This document shows, one piece after another, positions 25,936-35,160 of a stretch of 64,000 bases of DNA. How positions within the stretch are numbered: the stretch's first letter is position 1; every line of letters starts with the position of its first letter. The notes below the pieces were generated by a model that worked only from the letters and a program-made list of their open reading frames with translations, did not search any database and was not told the DNA's origin. Origin of the DNA: Clostridia bacterium (GTDB taxonomy: Bacteria > Bacillota > Clostridia > Christensenellales > Aristaeellaceae); NCBI GenBank assembly GCA_017550745.1, contig JAFZOG010000135.1, positions 1-64,000 on the forward strand, given 5' to 3'. The position numbers were made by a program, and so were the translations under genes.

Positions 25936-26190
25936 ATCGGCTGTGAAGGAGAACAACTTCCCCACGCAACCGCGCCGCAAGAGAAGGGCTGGCCATGGGC
26001 TGGAAGCCGCCCGGCGCGGGAAGGAACATTCGCTCCGGAGCCGCGGCGCAGAAAGCTCAAGTAAGCGCCGCCGTTTCATCCGCGTTAAGGATAAAGAGGG
26101 CGGCAAAGCGTTTTCTTTCGCCGCTGAAATTGGGTGGTACAGCGTGCGCCTATCACGCCCCATGGCTGAAATTCAGTCTGGGGCGTTTTT
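25936..26190 (+). promoter_or_regulatory. T-box leader of pheST, probable Phe (UUC) specifier
   Basis: A tRNA-sensing leader. The T-box core TGGGTGGTACAGCG lies at 26131-26144, followed by a terminator hairpin (ACGCCCC / GGGGCGT, 26155-26186) with TTTTT. In the Stem I 3' side, GAACA-TTC-GCTCCG places a UUC phenylalanine codon at 26029-26031; the leucine-type T-box at 36643-36905 has the matching TCTCGCTCCC arrangement. Uncharged tRNA-Phe should stabilise the antiterminator and turn on pheS and pheT. The specifier call is by comparison and was not obtained by folding. Confidence 0.85.
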
Positions 26191-26211
26191 GATTACAGGA
26201 GGAAGATGCGA

Positions 26212-27240
26212 ATGGATATCCGGGAAAACCTTGCGCAGATCGGCGAGGAGCTGAGAAAGGAACTGGACGCGGCGGACGCGGTGCAATCACTGGAGGCCCT
26301 GCGGGTGAAGGTGCTGGGAAAAAAGGGCTCTCTGACCGCCCTGCTGCGCGGCATGGGGAGCTTAAGCCCCGAGGAACGCCCCAAGATGGGCCAGATGATC
26401 AACGAAGCCCGCGAGAAGCTGACCGCCCTGCTGGATGAAAAGCAGCAGGAGCTGGCGCAGAAGGAAAAAGAGCTGCGCCTGGCCACCGAGGCCATCGACG
26501 TGACCGAGCCCCGGGAGACTCCCGAAATCGGCGCGGAGCACCCCATGAACCTGGTGCTGAACGAAGTGCTGGACTGCTTCACCTCCATGGGTTTCTCCGT
26601 CGTGGAAGGCCCCGAAGTGGAGCTGGACCTGTACAATTTTGAGCTGCTGAACGTGCCCAAGAACCATCCGGCCCGCGACGCCCAGGACACCTTTTATATC
26701 GACGACAATGTGGTGCTGCGCTCCCAGACCAGCCCGGTGCAGGCCCGCACCATGCTGACCCAGAAGCCGCCCATCCGCATTGTGTGCCCCGGCCGGGTGT
26801 TCCGCGCGGACGAGGTGGACGCCACCCACAGCCCTGTGTTCCACCAGATCGAGGGCCTGGTGGTCGATAAGGACGTGACCATGGCGGATCTGAAGGGCAC
26901 CCTGGACGCCTTTGCCAAGCGGCTGTACGGCAGCGACATCGAGGTGCGTTTCCGTCCCTCCTTCTTCCCCTTCACCGAGCCCAGCGCCGAAGTGGACCTG
27001 ACCTGCTTCAACTGCCACGGCAAGGGCTGCCGCGTCTGCAAGGGCACCGGCTGGATCGAGGTGCTGGGCTGCGGCATGGTGAATCCCAAGGTGCTTGAAA
27101 TGTGCGGCATCGACAGCACGGTGTATTCCGGCTTTGCCTTCGGCATCGGCGTGGAGCGCATCACCATGCTGCGCTACGGCATCCGGGATATGCGGCTTTT
27201 GTATGAAGGGGACCTGCGTTTCCTGAAACAGTTCCGTTGA
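26212..27240 (+). CDS. pheS: Phenylalanine-tRNA ligase alpha subunit
   Basis: A 342-residue catalytic subunit of the alpha2-beta2 PheRS. The N-terminal coiled-coil (about 1-85) precedes a class II synthetase core with motif 2 HQIEGLVVD near residue 210 and the family-typical GWIEVLGCGMVNP and FAFGIGVERITML near the C-terminus. A CFNCHGKGCRVC cysteine cluster lies in between. I chose ATG 26212 because AGGAGG is 9 bases upstream; the ATG at 26206 is only 3 bases from it. It is transcribed with pheT (19-base gap) under the T-box. Confidence 0.96.
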   Translation: MDIRENLAQIGEELRKELDAADAVQSLEALRVKVLGKKGSLTALLRGMGSLSPEERPKMGQMINEAREKLTALLDEKQQELAQKEKELRLATEAIDVTEPRETPEIGAEHPMNLVLNEVLDCFTSMGFSVVEGPEVELDLYNFELLNVPKNHPARDAQDTFYIDDNVVLRSQTSPVQARTMLTQKPPIRIVCPGRVFRADEVDATHSPVFHQIEGLVVDKDVTMADLKGTLDAFAKRLYGSDIEVRFRPSFFPFTEPSAEVDLTCFNCHGKGCRVCKGTGWIEVLGCGMVNPKVLEMCGIDSTVYSGFAFGIGVERITMLRYGIRDMRLLYEGDLRFLKQFR

Positions 27241-27259
27241 GCGAGGGAGGAAAAAAAAC

Positions 27260-29653
27260 ATGAAAGTATCCATGAAATGGTTAAAGCAGTACGCGGATAT
27301 TCCCGTCTCGCCCGCGGAATATGAAAGCCGCATGGTGATGACCGGCACCGGCGTGGAGGGCACGGAACCCCTGGCCCCCGAGCTGGAAGGCGTGGTGGTA
27401 GGCAAGGTGCTTTCCTGCCGGGACCATGAGAACAGCGACCATCTCCACGTCTGCACCGTGGACGTGGGCGAGGCTGAACCGCTCCAGATCGTCTGCGGCG
27501 CGCCCAACGTGAAGGAAGGCATCCTGGTGCCCGTGGCCAAGATCGGGGCCAGGCTGCCCGGCGGCGTGACCATCCATAAGGGCAAAATGCGCGGCGTGGA
27601 AAGCTGCGGCATGCTCTGCTCCGGCCCCGAAATCGGCGTGCCGGTGGAGCTGTATCCCTCCGTGGGCACGGCGGGCCTGCTGATCTTCCGGGAGGATTAT
27701 CCCGTGGGCGCGGACGTGAAGCCCATTTTCGGCCTGGACGATACCGTGATCGACTTTGAGATCCTGGCCAACCGCCCGGACTGCCTGTGCGTGTGGGGCG
27801 TGGCCCGGGAAACCGCCGTGGCCATGGGCACCGAGCTCAAGCTGCCCAAGATCAACGTCAGCGAGGCCGGCGGCGACATTCATGATTACGCCAAGGTGGA
27901 CGTGCTGGAAAGCGAGCTTTGCCAGCGGTACGCCGCGAAGGTGATCAAAAACGTGCGCGTGGGCGAAAGTCCCTATTGGCTGCGGCAATACCTGTACGCC
28001 GCGGGCATGCGCTCCATCAATAACATTGTGGACATCACCAACTTCATCATGCTGGAAACCGGCCATCCCATGCACGCCTTTGACCTGAGCAAGGTGCGGG
28101 GCAGCCACATCATCGTGCGCAAGGCGGAAAACGGCGAGAAGCTGACCACCCTTGACGGCAAGGAATACGCCCTGAACGGCAATGAGCTGATGATCTGCGA
28201 CGAGCAGGGGCCCACCGGCCTGGCGGGCATCATGGGCGGCGAGGAAAGCGAAATCACCGAGGGCACGAAGGATGTGCTGTTCGAGTGCGCCTCCTTTGAC
28301 CGCGCCTGCGTCCGCGTCACCGCCCGGTCTTTGGGCATCCGCACGGAGTCCAGCGGGCGCTTTGAGCGCGGTGTGTCCCCCGCCACCGTCATGGACGCCC
28401 TGAACCGGGCCTGCCAGATGGTGAACGAGCTGGACGCGGGCGACGTGGTGGGCGGCGTGATCGACATTTATCCCAAGCCCCTCCAGCCCGTGACCCTGAC
28501 CGTTTCCTGCGTGCGCATGGCGCGGCGGGCAGGCGTGGATATCGCCCCCCAGGAAATGGAAGGTATTCTTAAAAAGCTCCGCTTCACCGTGTCCCGGAAC
28601 GGGGACGAAATGGCGGTCTCCGCTCCCGCGTTCCGCCAGGACATCGAGCAGGAAGCGGACATTTGCGAGGAAGTGCTTCGCTACGCGGGTTATGACCGCA
28701 TCCCCATCACCCATCTGCGGGGAGAAACCCCCATGGGCGGCCTGAACGATACCGGGCGGCGGGAAGCCGTCATCCGGGGACAGCTGACCGGCATGGGCTT
28801 CTACGAGAGCATGACCTTCTCCTTCATCTCTCCCAAGACCATCGCTGCCCTGGGCCTGCCCGAAAGCGACGAGCGCAACCAGCCGCTGATGATCCGCAAT
28901 CCGCTGGGCGAGGACACCTCCTGCATGCGCACCACCGTGCTGCCTGGCCTGCTGAAAACCCTGGCCACCAATATCAAGAACGGCAATGAGAGCGGCAGGC
29001 TGTATGAGCTGGGCACCGTCTATGACGCCCGGCACCGCACCGCCGACGGCCTGCCCACCGAGACCCACGAGCTGGCTCTGGGCATGTACGGCGGCAAGGC
29101 GGACTTCTATGCCATGCGCGGCGCGGTGGAAGCCCTGTGCAAACAGGCGGGCATTGCATACGCCATTACTTCCAGCGACGCGCCTTACCTCCATCCCGGC
29201 CGCCGCGCCGCCCTCCTGGCAGGAGAAGACCTCCTGGCCGTGGTGGGCGAAATGCACCCGGATACCGCTGCGAAATTCGACCTGTCCGGGCGGGTGTATG
29301 TGGCTGTGGTGAACCTGCCGCTGTTCTTCGCAAAGACCGCGCCCATGGGCGAAGTAAAGCCCATCGCCCGCTTCCCTGCCGTGAACCGCGACCTGGCGCT
29401 GGTGATGAAGGAAAGCCAGCAGGTGGGCCCGCTGATGGATGCCCTGCGTTCCGGCTGCGGCAAAATGCTGGAGGACATCCGCATGTTCGACGTATTCCGC
29501 GGCGTGCAGATCGGCCTGGGCAATAAGTCCGTGGCCTTCTCCCTCACCTTCCGCGCCGCCGACCACACCCTGACCGACGAGGAAATCACCCATCTCACCG
29601 AAAAAGCCCTCAGGATCAGCAAAGAGCAGTTCAATGCCGTGCTGAGAGCGTAA
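27260..29653 (+). CDS. pheT: Phenylalanine-tRNA ligase beta subunit
   Basis: A 797-residue subunit with the complete bacterial domain order: N-terminal EMAP-type tRNA-binding fold (about 40-150; LQIVCGAPNVKEG), B3/B4 editing domain (about 210-390; NRPDCLCVWGVARE precedes it), B5, a class II-like core, and the C-terminal anticodon-binding FDX-ACB domain (about 705-797; ARFPAVNRDLALVM). It edits mischarged Tyr-tRNAPhe and binds the tRNA. Start ATG follows GAGGGAGG. It is the last gene of the pheST operon. Confidence 0.96.
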   Translation: MKVSMKWLKQYADIPVSPAEYESRMVMTGTGVEGTEPLAPELEGVVVGKVLSCRDHENSDHLHVCTVDVGEAEPLQIVCGAPNVKEGILVPVAKIGARLPGGVTIHKGKMRGVESCGMLCSGPEIGVPVELYPSVGTAGLLIFREDYPVGADVKPIFGLDDTVIDFEILANRPDCLCVWGVARETAVAMGTELKLPKINVSEAGGDIHDYAKVDVLESELCQRYAAKVIKNVRVGESPYWLRQYLYAAGMRSINNIVDITNFIMLETGHPMHAFDLSKVRGSHIIVRKAENGEKLTTLDGKEYALNGNELMICDEQGPTGLAGIMGGEESEITEGTKDVLFECASFDRACVRVTARSLGIRTESSGRFERGVSPATVMDALNRACQMVNELDAGDVVGGVIDIYPKPLQPVTLTVSCVRMARRAGVDIAPQEMEGILKKLRFTVSRNGDEMAVSAPAFRQDIEQEADICEEVLRYAGYDRIPITHLRGETPMGGLNDTGRREAVIRGQLTGMGFYESMTFSFISPKTIAALGLPESDERNQPLMIRNPLGEDTSCMRTTVLPGLLKTLATNIKNGNESGRLYELGTVYDARHRTADGLPTETHELALGMYGGKADFYAMRGAVEALCKQAGIAYAITSSDAPYLHPGRRAALLAGEDLLAVVGEMHPDTAAKFDLSGRVYVAVVNLPLFFAKTAPMGEVKPIARFPAVNRDLALVMKESQQVGPLMDALRSGCGKMLEDIRMFDVFRGVQIGLGNKSVAFSLTFRAADHTLTDEEITHLTEKALRISKEQFNAVLRA

Positions 29654-29661
29654 ACATCCAA

Positions 29662-29699
29662 GGAAAAAACCCGCTGTGCCAGATTCGACACAGCGGGTT
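29662..29699. terminator. Terminator between convergent pheT and ilvE
   Basis: AACCCGCTGTG pairs with CACAGCGGGTT. The minus strand continues with TTTTTTCC, so it is best suited to ilvE; on plus the tail is only TTCTTAA. Confidence 0.85.
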
Positions 29700-29711
29700 C
29701 TTAATATGCTG

Positions 29712-30773
29712 TTACACCTTGCATGTCCACTGGTGGGTGTCCGGCGCTTTGCCCCACTGGATGTCGGTGAGGGTATCATACAGCTTTTGGCTCAGCTTGC
29801 CGATGCCGCCGTCCGCGACGGTGAAGGAGGTGCCGTTGATGCGCAGCTCGCCGATGGGCGAAATGACGGCAGCCGTGCCGCAGCCCCAGGCTTCCTTCAG
29901 CGTGCCGTCCTGCATGGCCTGTTCCAGCTCGTCCACGGAAAGCAGCCGTTCTTCCACCTTCCAGCCCATTTCCTTGAGCAGCTCGATGCAGCTCTTGCGG
30001 GTGATGCCGGGCAGGATGGAGCCGGTGAGCTTGGGCGTGACCACGGTGTCATTGATGAGGAACATCACGTTCATAGCGCCAACTTCCTCGATGTACTTGC
30101 GCTCCACGCCGTCCAGCCACAGCACCTGGGAATAGCCCTCCGCAGCCGCCCGGTCGCCGGCGCGCATAGAGGCAGCGTAGTTGCCGCCGCACTTGGTATA
30201 GCCCGTGCCGCCGCGCACCGCGCGCACATCCTCGGTTTCGATCATGATCTTGACAGGATTCAGGCCCTCGGCGTAATACGCGCCCACGGGAGAAGCGATG
30301 ATGAGGAACTTGGCGTTGTGGATGGTGTGCACGCCCAGGGTTTCGTCATCGCCAAAGAGGAAGGGGCGCAGGTACAGGCTGGTGCCGGGCAGGGAGGGTA
30401 CCCAGTCCTTTTCCAGGGCCACGAATTTTTTCAGCGCGTCCAATGTGAAGGCTTCGTCCACCTGGGGAAGGCTCAGGCGCTCGGCGGAAGCGTTCAGGCG
30501 CTTGATGTTTTCCCAGGGGCGGAACAGCTGCACTTCGCCGTCCGGGCGGCGGTAAGCCTTGAGGCCCTCAAAGATTTCAGCGCCGTAGTGGAACACCGTG
30601 GCGGCGGGATGCAGGGAGAGGTTGCCGAAGGGCTCGATGCGGGCGTTATACCAGCCCTTTTCGCTGTTCCAGTCCATCACGAACATGTGATCCGTGAAGA
30701 TTTTGCCAAAGCCCAGCTTGTTCCAGTCGGGCTTCGCCTTGGGGGCTTTGGTCAGGTTCATTTTGATTTCCAT
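29712..30773 (-). CDS. ilvE: Branched-chain amino acid aminotransferase
   Basis: A 353-residue PLP enzyme of fold type IV, the long (BCAT) form, transferring amino groups between glutamate and the keto acids of Leu, Ile and Val. Visible motifs are FHYGAEIFEGLKAYR near the start of the catalytic region, GYTKCGGNYAAS with the PLP lysine, and EVGAMNVMFLIND; AWGCGTAAVISPIG near the end binds the PLP phosphate. Length matches the family. It is apparently monocistronic, with a terminator shared with pheT. No T-box is visible in its roughly 75-base upstream gap. Confidence 0.95.
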   Translation of the reverse strand: MEIKMNLTKAPKAKPDWNKLGFGKIFTDHMFVMDWNSEKGWYNARIEPFGNLSLHPAATVFHYGAEIFEGLKAYRRPDGEVQLFRPWENIKRLNASAERLSLPQVDEAFTLDALKKFVALEKDWVPSLPGTSLYLRPFLFGDDETLGVHTIHNAKFLIIASPVGAYYAEGLNPVKIMIETEDVRAVRGGTGYTKCGGNYAASMRAGDRAAAEGYSQVLWLDGVERKYIEEVGAMNVMFLINDTVVTPKLTGSILPGITRKSCIELLKEMGWKVEERLLSVDELEQAMQDGTLKEAWGCGTAAVISPIGELRINGTSFTVADGGIGKLSQKLYDTLTDIQWGKAPDTHQWTCKV

Positions 30774-30851
30774 GGTTCATGCTTCCTTTCTGCGTTTTAT
30801 ACAGTCTTTGGATTTCCTTTGCTTTGAATGTCAGGGCATTCCTGAAAAAGA

Positions 30852-31826
30852 TTACGGGTTTTTCAGATAATCCACGATCCCTTCAAGGATCTCAGGGTTC
30901 GGAAAGCTTTCGTATCCGTCGTCCAGATGGGTGATGGCGAAAGCGAGGCTGGTTGCCATCAGTTCTTCCGGATCCTCCACATACGTGGTGTTCCTTCCGA
31001 CCACATTCCAGAAATCGTCCACTTCTTCCACCCGGTACACCCGGCTGCCCTCCAGCGGAACGACGCCGGAATACATGCCGTCGAAGAAAGTATCTCCTGC
31101 TTTCTCAAACACGCTGTCCGTCAGGAAAACGAGATAGCAGTCCTTCTTTTCTCCATTGATGGTGAAGGTTGCGTAGCTGTTGTGATGCTCCACGTCGGGG
31201 TTCGCGATGATCTGATTGAGGATTTCCTCCGGCACGTCGATATCCTCATCCAGCAGCGTGAAATGAATCAGGGAGTACATCGCCTGCTGATACTCCGGGT
31301 ATAGCCGGGACAGGCAGTGGGACAGCTCATGCACCACAAGCTCCCGGAACATTTCATCCGTATAATACTGCGGCGTGTAGGTAAACCAGCCCAGGAAAAC
31401 CGTTCCGCCGCTGGTATATCCCGCCGCGCCGAGCGTCTCCTCGCAGGTGGATTTGACAAACGTGATCTCTCCCGGGTCGGGAAGGCTGAGGCCATGCTTT
31501 TCCAGCTGATCGGAAAGCCAATCCAGCGTGTCGTTCACCCGCTGTTCCTCCTCCGGGGTGAACGCCATCACCTGATCCACGGAATACGCAATGTAATCCT
31601 CCAGCGTTCCGCCTTTTCTTTGCAGGAAGAAAGCCAGCGTGCTTTCCGCGATCTGGGCGTGGAACAGCGTGCGGTCACGCATCAACTGCTGCCCTTCCTC
31701 CACGGTGGCGAAATGCGCGGTCAGCTTCGTCGTCAGCGGCGTTTCCACTGGAACGGCTTCCGCGTGGGCGGCGGTAATACACAGCAGCAGGACAAGGGCT
31801 GTCAGGATCGTCAGGTTACGTTTCAT
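30852..31826 (-). CDS. Secreted HExxH-type putative metallopeptidase, family not recognised
   Basis: A 324-residue protein with a signal peptide (MKRNLTILTALVLLLCITAAHA). It has a zinc-protease-like motif VVHELSHCLSRLYPEY (H166, E167, H170); a glutamate of VEDPEELMATSLA, around residue 283, could be the third ligand as in gluzincins (inference). Nothing else identifies a known peptidase family. No partner gene is evident; it lies between ilvE and an EFR1 ferredoxin gene, both on the same strand. It is probably extracellular or cell-wall associated. Confidence 0.65.
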   Translation of the reverse strand: MKRNLTILTALVLLLCITAAHAEAVPVETPLTTKLTAHFATVEEGQQLMRDRTLFHAQIAESTLAFFLQRKGGTLEDYIAYSVDQVMAFTPEEEQRVNDTLDWLSDQLEKHGLSLPDPGEITFVKSTCEETLGAAGYTSGGTVFLGWFTYTPQYYTDEMFRELVVHELSHCLSRLYPEYQQAMYSLIHFTLLDEDIDVPEEILNQIIANPDVEHHNSYATFTINGEKKDCYLVFLTDSVFEKAGDTFFDGMYSGVVPLEGSRVYRVEEVDDFWNVVGRNTTYVEDPEELMATSLAFAITHLDDGYESFPNPEILEGIVDYLKNP

Positions 31827-31865
31827 GCTGATGTACCTCCAGGATCAATTATCATTTTACGAAAA

Positions 31866-32633
31866 TTATATCTGGTTTGAGCGAATGATTTCCACCAACG
31901 AAACATCCGGATTTCGATAACGGGCATTCGGGTTTTTATCCTGTCCCGAAAGGGTAATTGCTTTTTGCGGACAGGCATGGGCGCACGCCAGACAGAACTC
32001 GCAGTATTCGGAATGCCTGTGCGCGCGATGATCTTCACCTACATAGAATCGTCCGAGAGGACAAACCTTTGAACAGATTCCGCACCCAATGCACTTGTCT
32101 GTAACAGTAATCTGCGTCCCATCTGTCATTTCAGGCCAGCGGCAGTTTCGCTCCGACACCATAGCAAACCCGTTTAATTGCTGCTCTGTCGGTTCCCGAA
32201 AGCCTTTTACCCGATTTTGAATGTTCCTTTTCAGTTCCTCAAGCTGACGGGGAATCTGTTTGTCCATTGCCATCTGTACATTCATGTCAAAGGCAAAAAG
32301 GAAATTATCAACCATCTGGATTGATGCGGCATAATCAACCTGCACTCCGATATGCTCACCATATGCTATTGCTTCTTTTTCCGCGACAGATGGATTCATG
32401 CCGTAGGTCATTACGATATAGAAATATGAGGCATCAAATTTTGCCCTTTTCAAAAATCTACGGACAATACGAGGCATCAGACCGGAGTAGGTTGGCGCTA
32501 CAATCCCAATGGTATCTGCCTGGTAATGGAGAGGTTCCTCCTTTTTCATCTCCTGTGGAATGCTGTAAAGTTCAGAATCAAGCTCCTTTGCAACCGCCAG
32601 GCAGTTTCCCGTTGCTGTAAAGTAGAAAACCAT
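31866..32633 (-). CDS. EFR1 family ferredoxin (flavodoxin-like domain plus 2[4Fe-4S] ferredoxin)
   Basis: A 255-residue redox protein. The N-terminal 160 residues are flavodoxin-like, starting with VFYFTATGNCLAVAK and IGIVAPTYSGLMP. The C-terminal part has two four-cysteine clusters, CIGCGICSKVCP and CEFCLACAHACP, each ligating a [4Fe-4S] cluster. This is the EFRO/EFR1 architecture common in anaerobic Firmicutes; electron partners are unknown. I chose ATG 32633 (MVFYF) after AAAGGGG; the frame is open further upstream but overlaps the acyl-CoA synthetase gene. It is AT-richer than its neighbours. Confidence 0.88.
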   Translation of the reverse strand: MVFYFTATGNCLAVAKELDSELYSIPQEMKKEEPLHYQADTIGIVAPTYSGLMPRIVRRFLKRAKFDASYFYIVMTYGMNPSVAEKEAIAYGEHIGVQVDYAASIQMVDNFLFAFDMNVQMAMDKQIPRQLEELKRNIQNRVKGFREPTEQQLNGFAMVSERNCRWPEMTDGTQITVTDKCIGCGICSKVCPLGRFYVGEDHRAHRHSEYCEFCLACAHACPQKAITLSGQDKNPNARYRNPDVSLVEIIRSNQI

Positions 32634-32685
32634 GGTATGTCCCCTTTCTTTCGGTATAGAAACGAAAAGCGCGGTTTCGCCCCCT

Positions 32686-35160
32686 TTACGCCGTCTCGAT
32701 GCTGTTGGCTTTTTGCAGCTTGAGCAGTTCCACAGCGTCCTGACGCATTTTGTACTTGAGAATCTTTCCCGCCGCGTTGGTGGGGAATTCCTGCACGAAC
32801 TGGACGTAGCGGGGCGTCTTGTGGCGGGCCATATGGTCGCGCACAAATCCTTTTAATTCGTCAGCGGTCATGGATTGTCCTTCTTTCAGGATGACCACGG
32901 CCATGATTTCTTCGCCGTACTGCTCGTCAGGGACGCCGATGACCTGCACGTCGCTGACCTTCGGATGAGTGTAAATGAATTCCTCGATCTCCTTGGGATA
33001 GATATTCTCGCCGCCCCGGATGATCATGTCCTTCAAGCGCCCGGTGATGCGGTAGTTGCCCTCGGGGGTGCGGCAGGCCAGGTCGCCGGTGTGGAGCCAG
33101 CCGTCCTTATCGATGGCCTCCTGGGTGGCCTTGGGCATTTTGTAGTAGCCCTTCATGATGTTGTAGCCCCGGGCCACGAACTCGCCGGTCACGTTGTCGG
33201 GCACTTCCTCGCCGGTTTCGGGGTCGATGATCTTGCATTCGATTTCCGGCATGGCCCGGCCCACGGTGGTGACGCGCACCTCCAGCGGGTCGTCGGTGGA
33301 GGACATGGTGCAGCCGGGGCTGGCCTCGGTCTGGCCGTAAACGATGGTGATTTCCGTCATGTGCATTTTGTCCACCACGTCCCGCATCACAGAGATCGGG
33401 CAGGGAGATCCGGCCATGATGCCGGTGCGCATGTGGGAAAAGTCCGTCTTGGGGAAGTCCGGGTGCTCCAGCATGGCGATGAACATAGTAGGCACGCCGT
33501 GGAACGCCGTGATCTTTTCCTGGTGGATGCACGCCAGGGCGGGCTTGGGCGAAAAGTAGGGTAGCGGGAACAGGCTGGTGCCGTGGGTCATGCTGGCGGT
33601 CATGGCCAGCACCATGCCGAAGCAGTGGAACATGGGCACCTGGATCATCATCCGGTCGGCGGTGGACAGATCCATCCGGTCGCCGATGCACTTGCCGTCG
33701 TTGACGATGTTCCTGTGGGTGAGCATCACGCCCTTGGGGAAGCCGGTGGTGCCGGAGGTGTACTGCATGTTGCACACGTCGTCGGGCTGCACCTGGGCCG
33801 TGCGGCGGAGCAGGGCTTCCTTGGGCGTTTTGCGGGCGTGGGTGAGAAATTCTTCCCAGGTGAGGCACCCGCGCATGGAATAGCCCACGGTGACGATATT
33901 GCGCAGGAAGGGCAGGCGCTTGATATGCAAAGGTTCGCCGGGCTGAGCGGCAGTCAGCTCAGGGCACAGCTCCTTGATGATGCCCGCATAGTCCGAATCC
34001 CGCCAGCCCTCCACCAGCACCAGGGTATGGGTGTCGCTCTGGCGCAGCAGGTATTCCGCTTCGTGGATCTTATAGGCGGTGTTCACCGTCACCAGCACCG
34101 CGCCGATCTTCGTGGTGGCCCAGAAGGTGATGTACCATTGGGGCACGTTGGTGGCCCAGACCGCCACCTTCGCGCCCCGGCGCACGCCCATGGCCATCAG
34201 GGCCCGGGCGCATTGGTCCACGTCGTCACGGAACTGGGCGTAGGTGCGGGTGTAATCCAGGGTGGTGTAGCGGAAAGCATACTGGTCCGGGAATTCCTCC
34301 ACCATCCTGTCCAGCAGGGAAGGGAAGGTTTCTTCGATCAGGATATCCTTTTTCCAGACGTATTTTCCCGTCTTGCGTTTGTTGTCGTACAGCGTATGCC
34401 GCGCCCTGCGGGGATCCTTGCCCAGGTTCCGGGCCAGCGCCGCGTAATGGGACAGCACCACGTCCGCGTCCCCCAGCGCCCCGCCGCCGGGCGTCCAATC
34501 GAAGCAAAAGAAGCCTTCAAAGCTGATGGAGCGCAGGGCGGCAAACACGTCTTTCAGCGGCAGACTGCCTTCCCCCAGCAGCTTTTCCTTCATCACGCCG
34601 TTCTCCACGGCCCCGTCGCACAGGTATACGTGGCGGATGTAAGCGCCCAGGTCGGCCACGATTTCTTCCGGGCTTTTCACCGCCGCCGCCGCGGGCACGC
34701 GCCAGGCCGCGCCGAGGTAATCGGAGGCGAAGCCGTCCAACAGCGTTTTCAGGGTGCCGGTGTCGGCGTAGGGCCCGCAGGTGGGCACCAGCAGCGCAAC
34801 CCCGGCCTTTTCCGCCACGGGCAGCACCGCGCTGATTTTTTCTTCCGCTTCCGCGCCGGTTTCCCTCATCGGGATCGTCACGAAGGCAGACCGCAGGTCG
34901 TGGGCCAGGGCGATCAGGGACAATACTTCATCCGTCTCCCAGTTTTCCGATGCCTTCAGCGCCGCAACGGACAAGGCCGCTTCATTCAGCCTGCGCACGG
35001 TATCATGCAGGCGTCCCGGGGACAGGGGAGCGCCGGACTGTTCAAAGCGTTCCAAGCTTTGGAAGGAGATCTCCAGCCCGTCATAACGCATTTCCTTCGC
35101 CAGGGACGCGCATTCATCCAGGGAAAAGGGCCAGCCGCCCGTGGAAAAGCTCAGCTTCAT
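32686..35160 (-). CDS. Fusion of a TIM-barrel sugar isomerase/epimerase-like domain and an acyl-CoA synthetase
   Basis: An 824-residue two-domain protein. Residues 1-270 look like an AP-endonuclease-2/xylose-isomerase-type barrel (MKLSFSTGGWPFSLDECASL start, DGLEIS, HVYLCDG, FEGFFCFDW). Residues 285-824 are an ANL adenylating enzyme similar to FadD-type acyl-CoA ligases: YTSGTTGFPKG phosphate loop, VYGQTEASPGC, GWLHTGDLA, GRLKDMIIRGGENIYP hinge, and NAAGKILK with the catalytic Lys. The fusion is unusual. It is translationally coupled (ATGA overlap) to the degenerate LeuA paralogue upstream and sits in the same T-box operon, which suggests a role in keto- or branched-chain acid metabolism (inference). 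Confidence 0.88.
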   Translation of the reverse strand: MKLSFSTGGWPFSLDECASLAKEMRYDGLEISFQSLERFEQSGAPLSPGRLHDTVRRLNEAALSVAALKASENWETDEVLSLIALAHDLRSAFVTIPMRETGAEAEEKISAVLPVAEKAGVALLVPTCGPYADTGTLKTLLDGFASDYLGAAWRVPAAAAVKSPEEIVADLGAYIRHVYLCDGAVENGVMKEKLLGEGSLPLKDVFAALRSISFEGFFCFDWTPGGGALGDADVVLSHYAALARNLGKDPRRARHTLYDNKRKTGKYVWKKDILIEETFPSLLDRMVEEFPDQYAFRYTTLDYTRTYAQFRDDVDQCARALMAMGVRRGAKVAVWATNVPQWYITFWATTKIGAVLVTVNTAYKIHEAEYLLRQSDTHTLVLVEGWRDSDYAGIIKELCPELTAAQPGEPLHIKRLPFLRNIVTVGYSMRGCLTWEEFLTHARKTPKEALLRRTAQVQPDDVCNMQYTSGTTGFPKGVMLTHRNIVNDGKCIGDRMDLSTADRMMIQVPMFHCFGMVLAMTASMTHGTSLFPLPYFSPKPALACIHQEKITAFHGVPTMFIAMLEHPDFPKTDFSHMRTGIMAGSPCPISVMRDVVDKMHMTEITIVYGQTEASPGCTMSSTDDPLEVRVTTVGRAMPEIECKIIDPETGEEVPDNVTGEFVARGYNIMKGYYKMPKATQEAIDKDGWLHTGDLACRTPEGNYRITGRLKDMIIRGGENIYPKEIEEFIYTHPKVSDVQVIGVPDEQYGEEIMAVVILKEGQSMTADELKGFVRDHMARHKTPRYVQFVQEFPTNAAGKILKYKMRQDAVELLKLQKANSIETA

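Noticed and set aside
27281..29779. 832-codon open frame antisense to pheT
   Set aside because: Same effect of GC-rich codon use; the plus-strand protein has the full PheT domain set.
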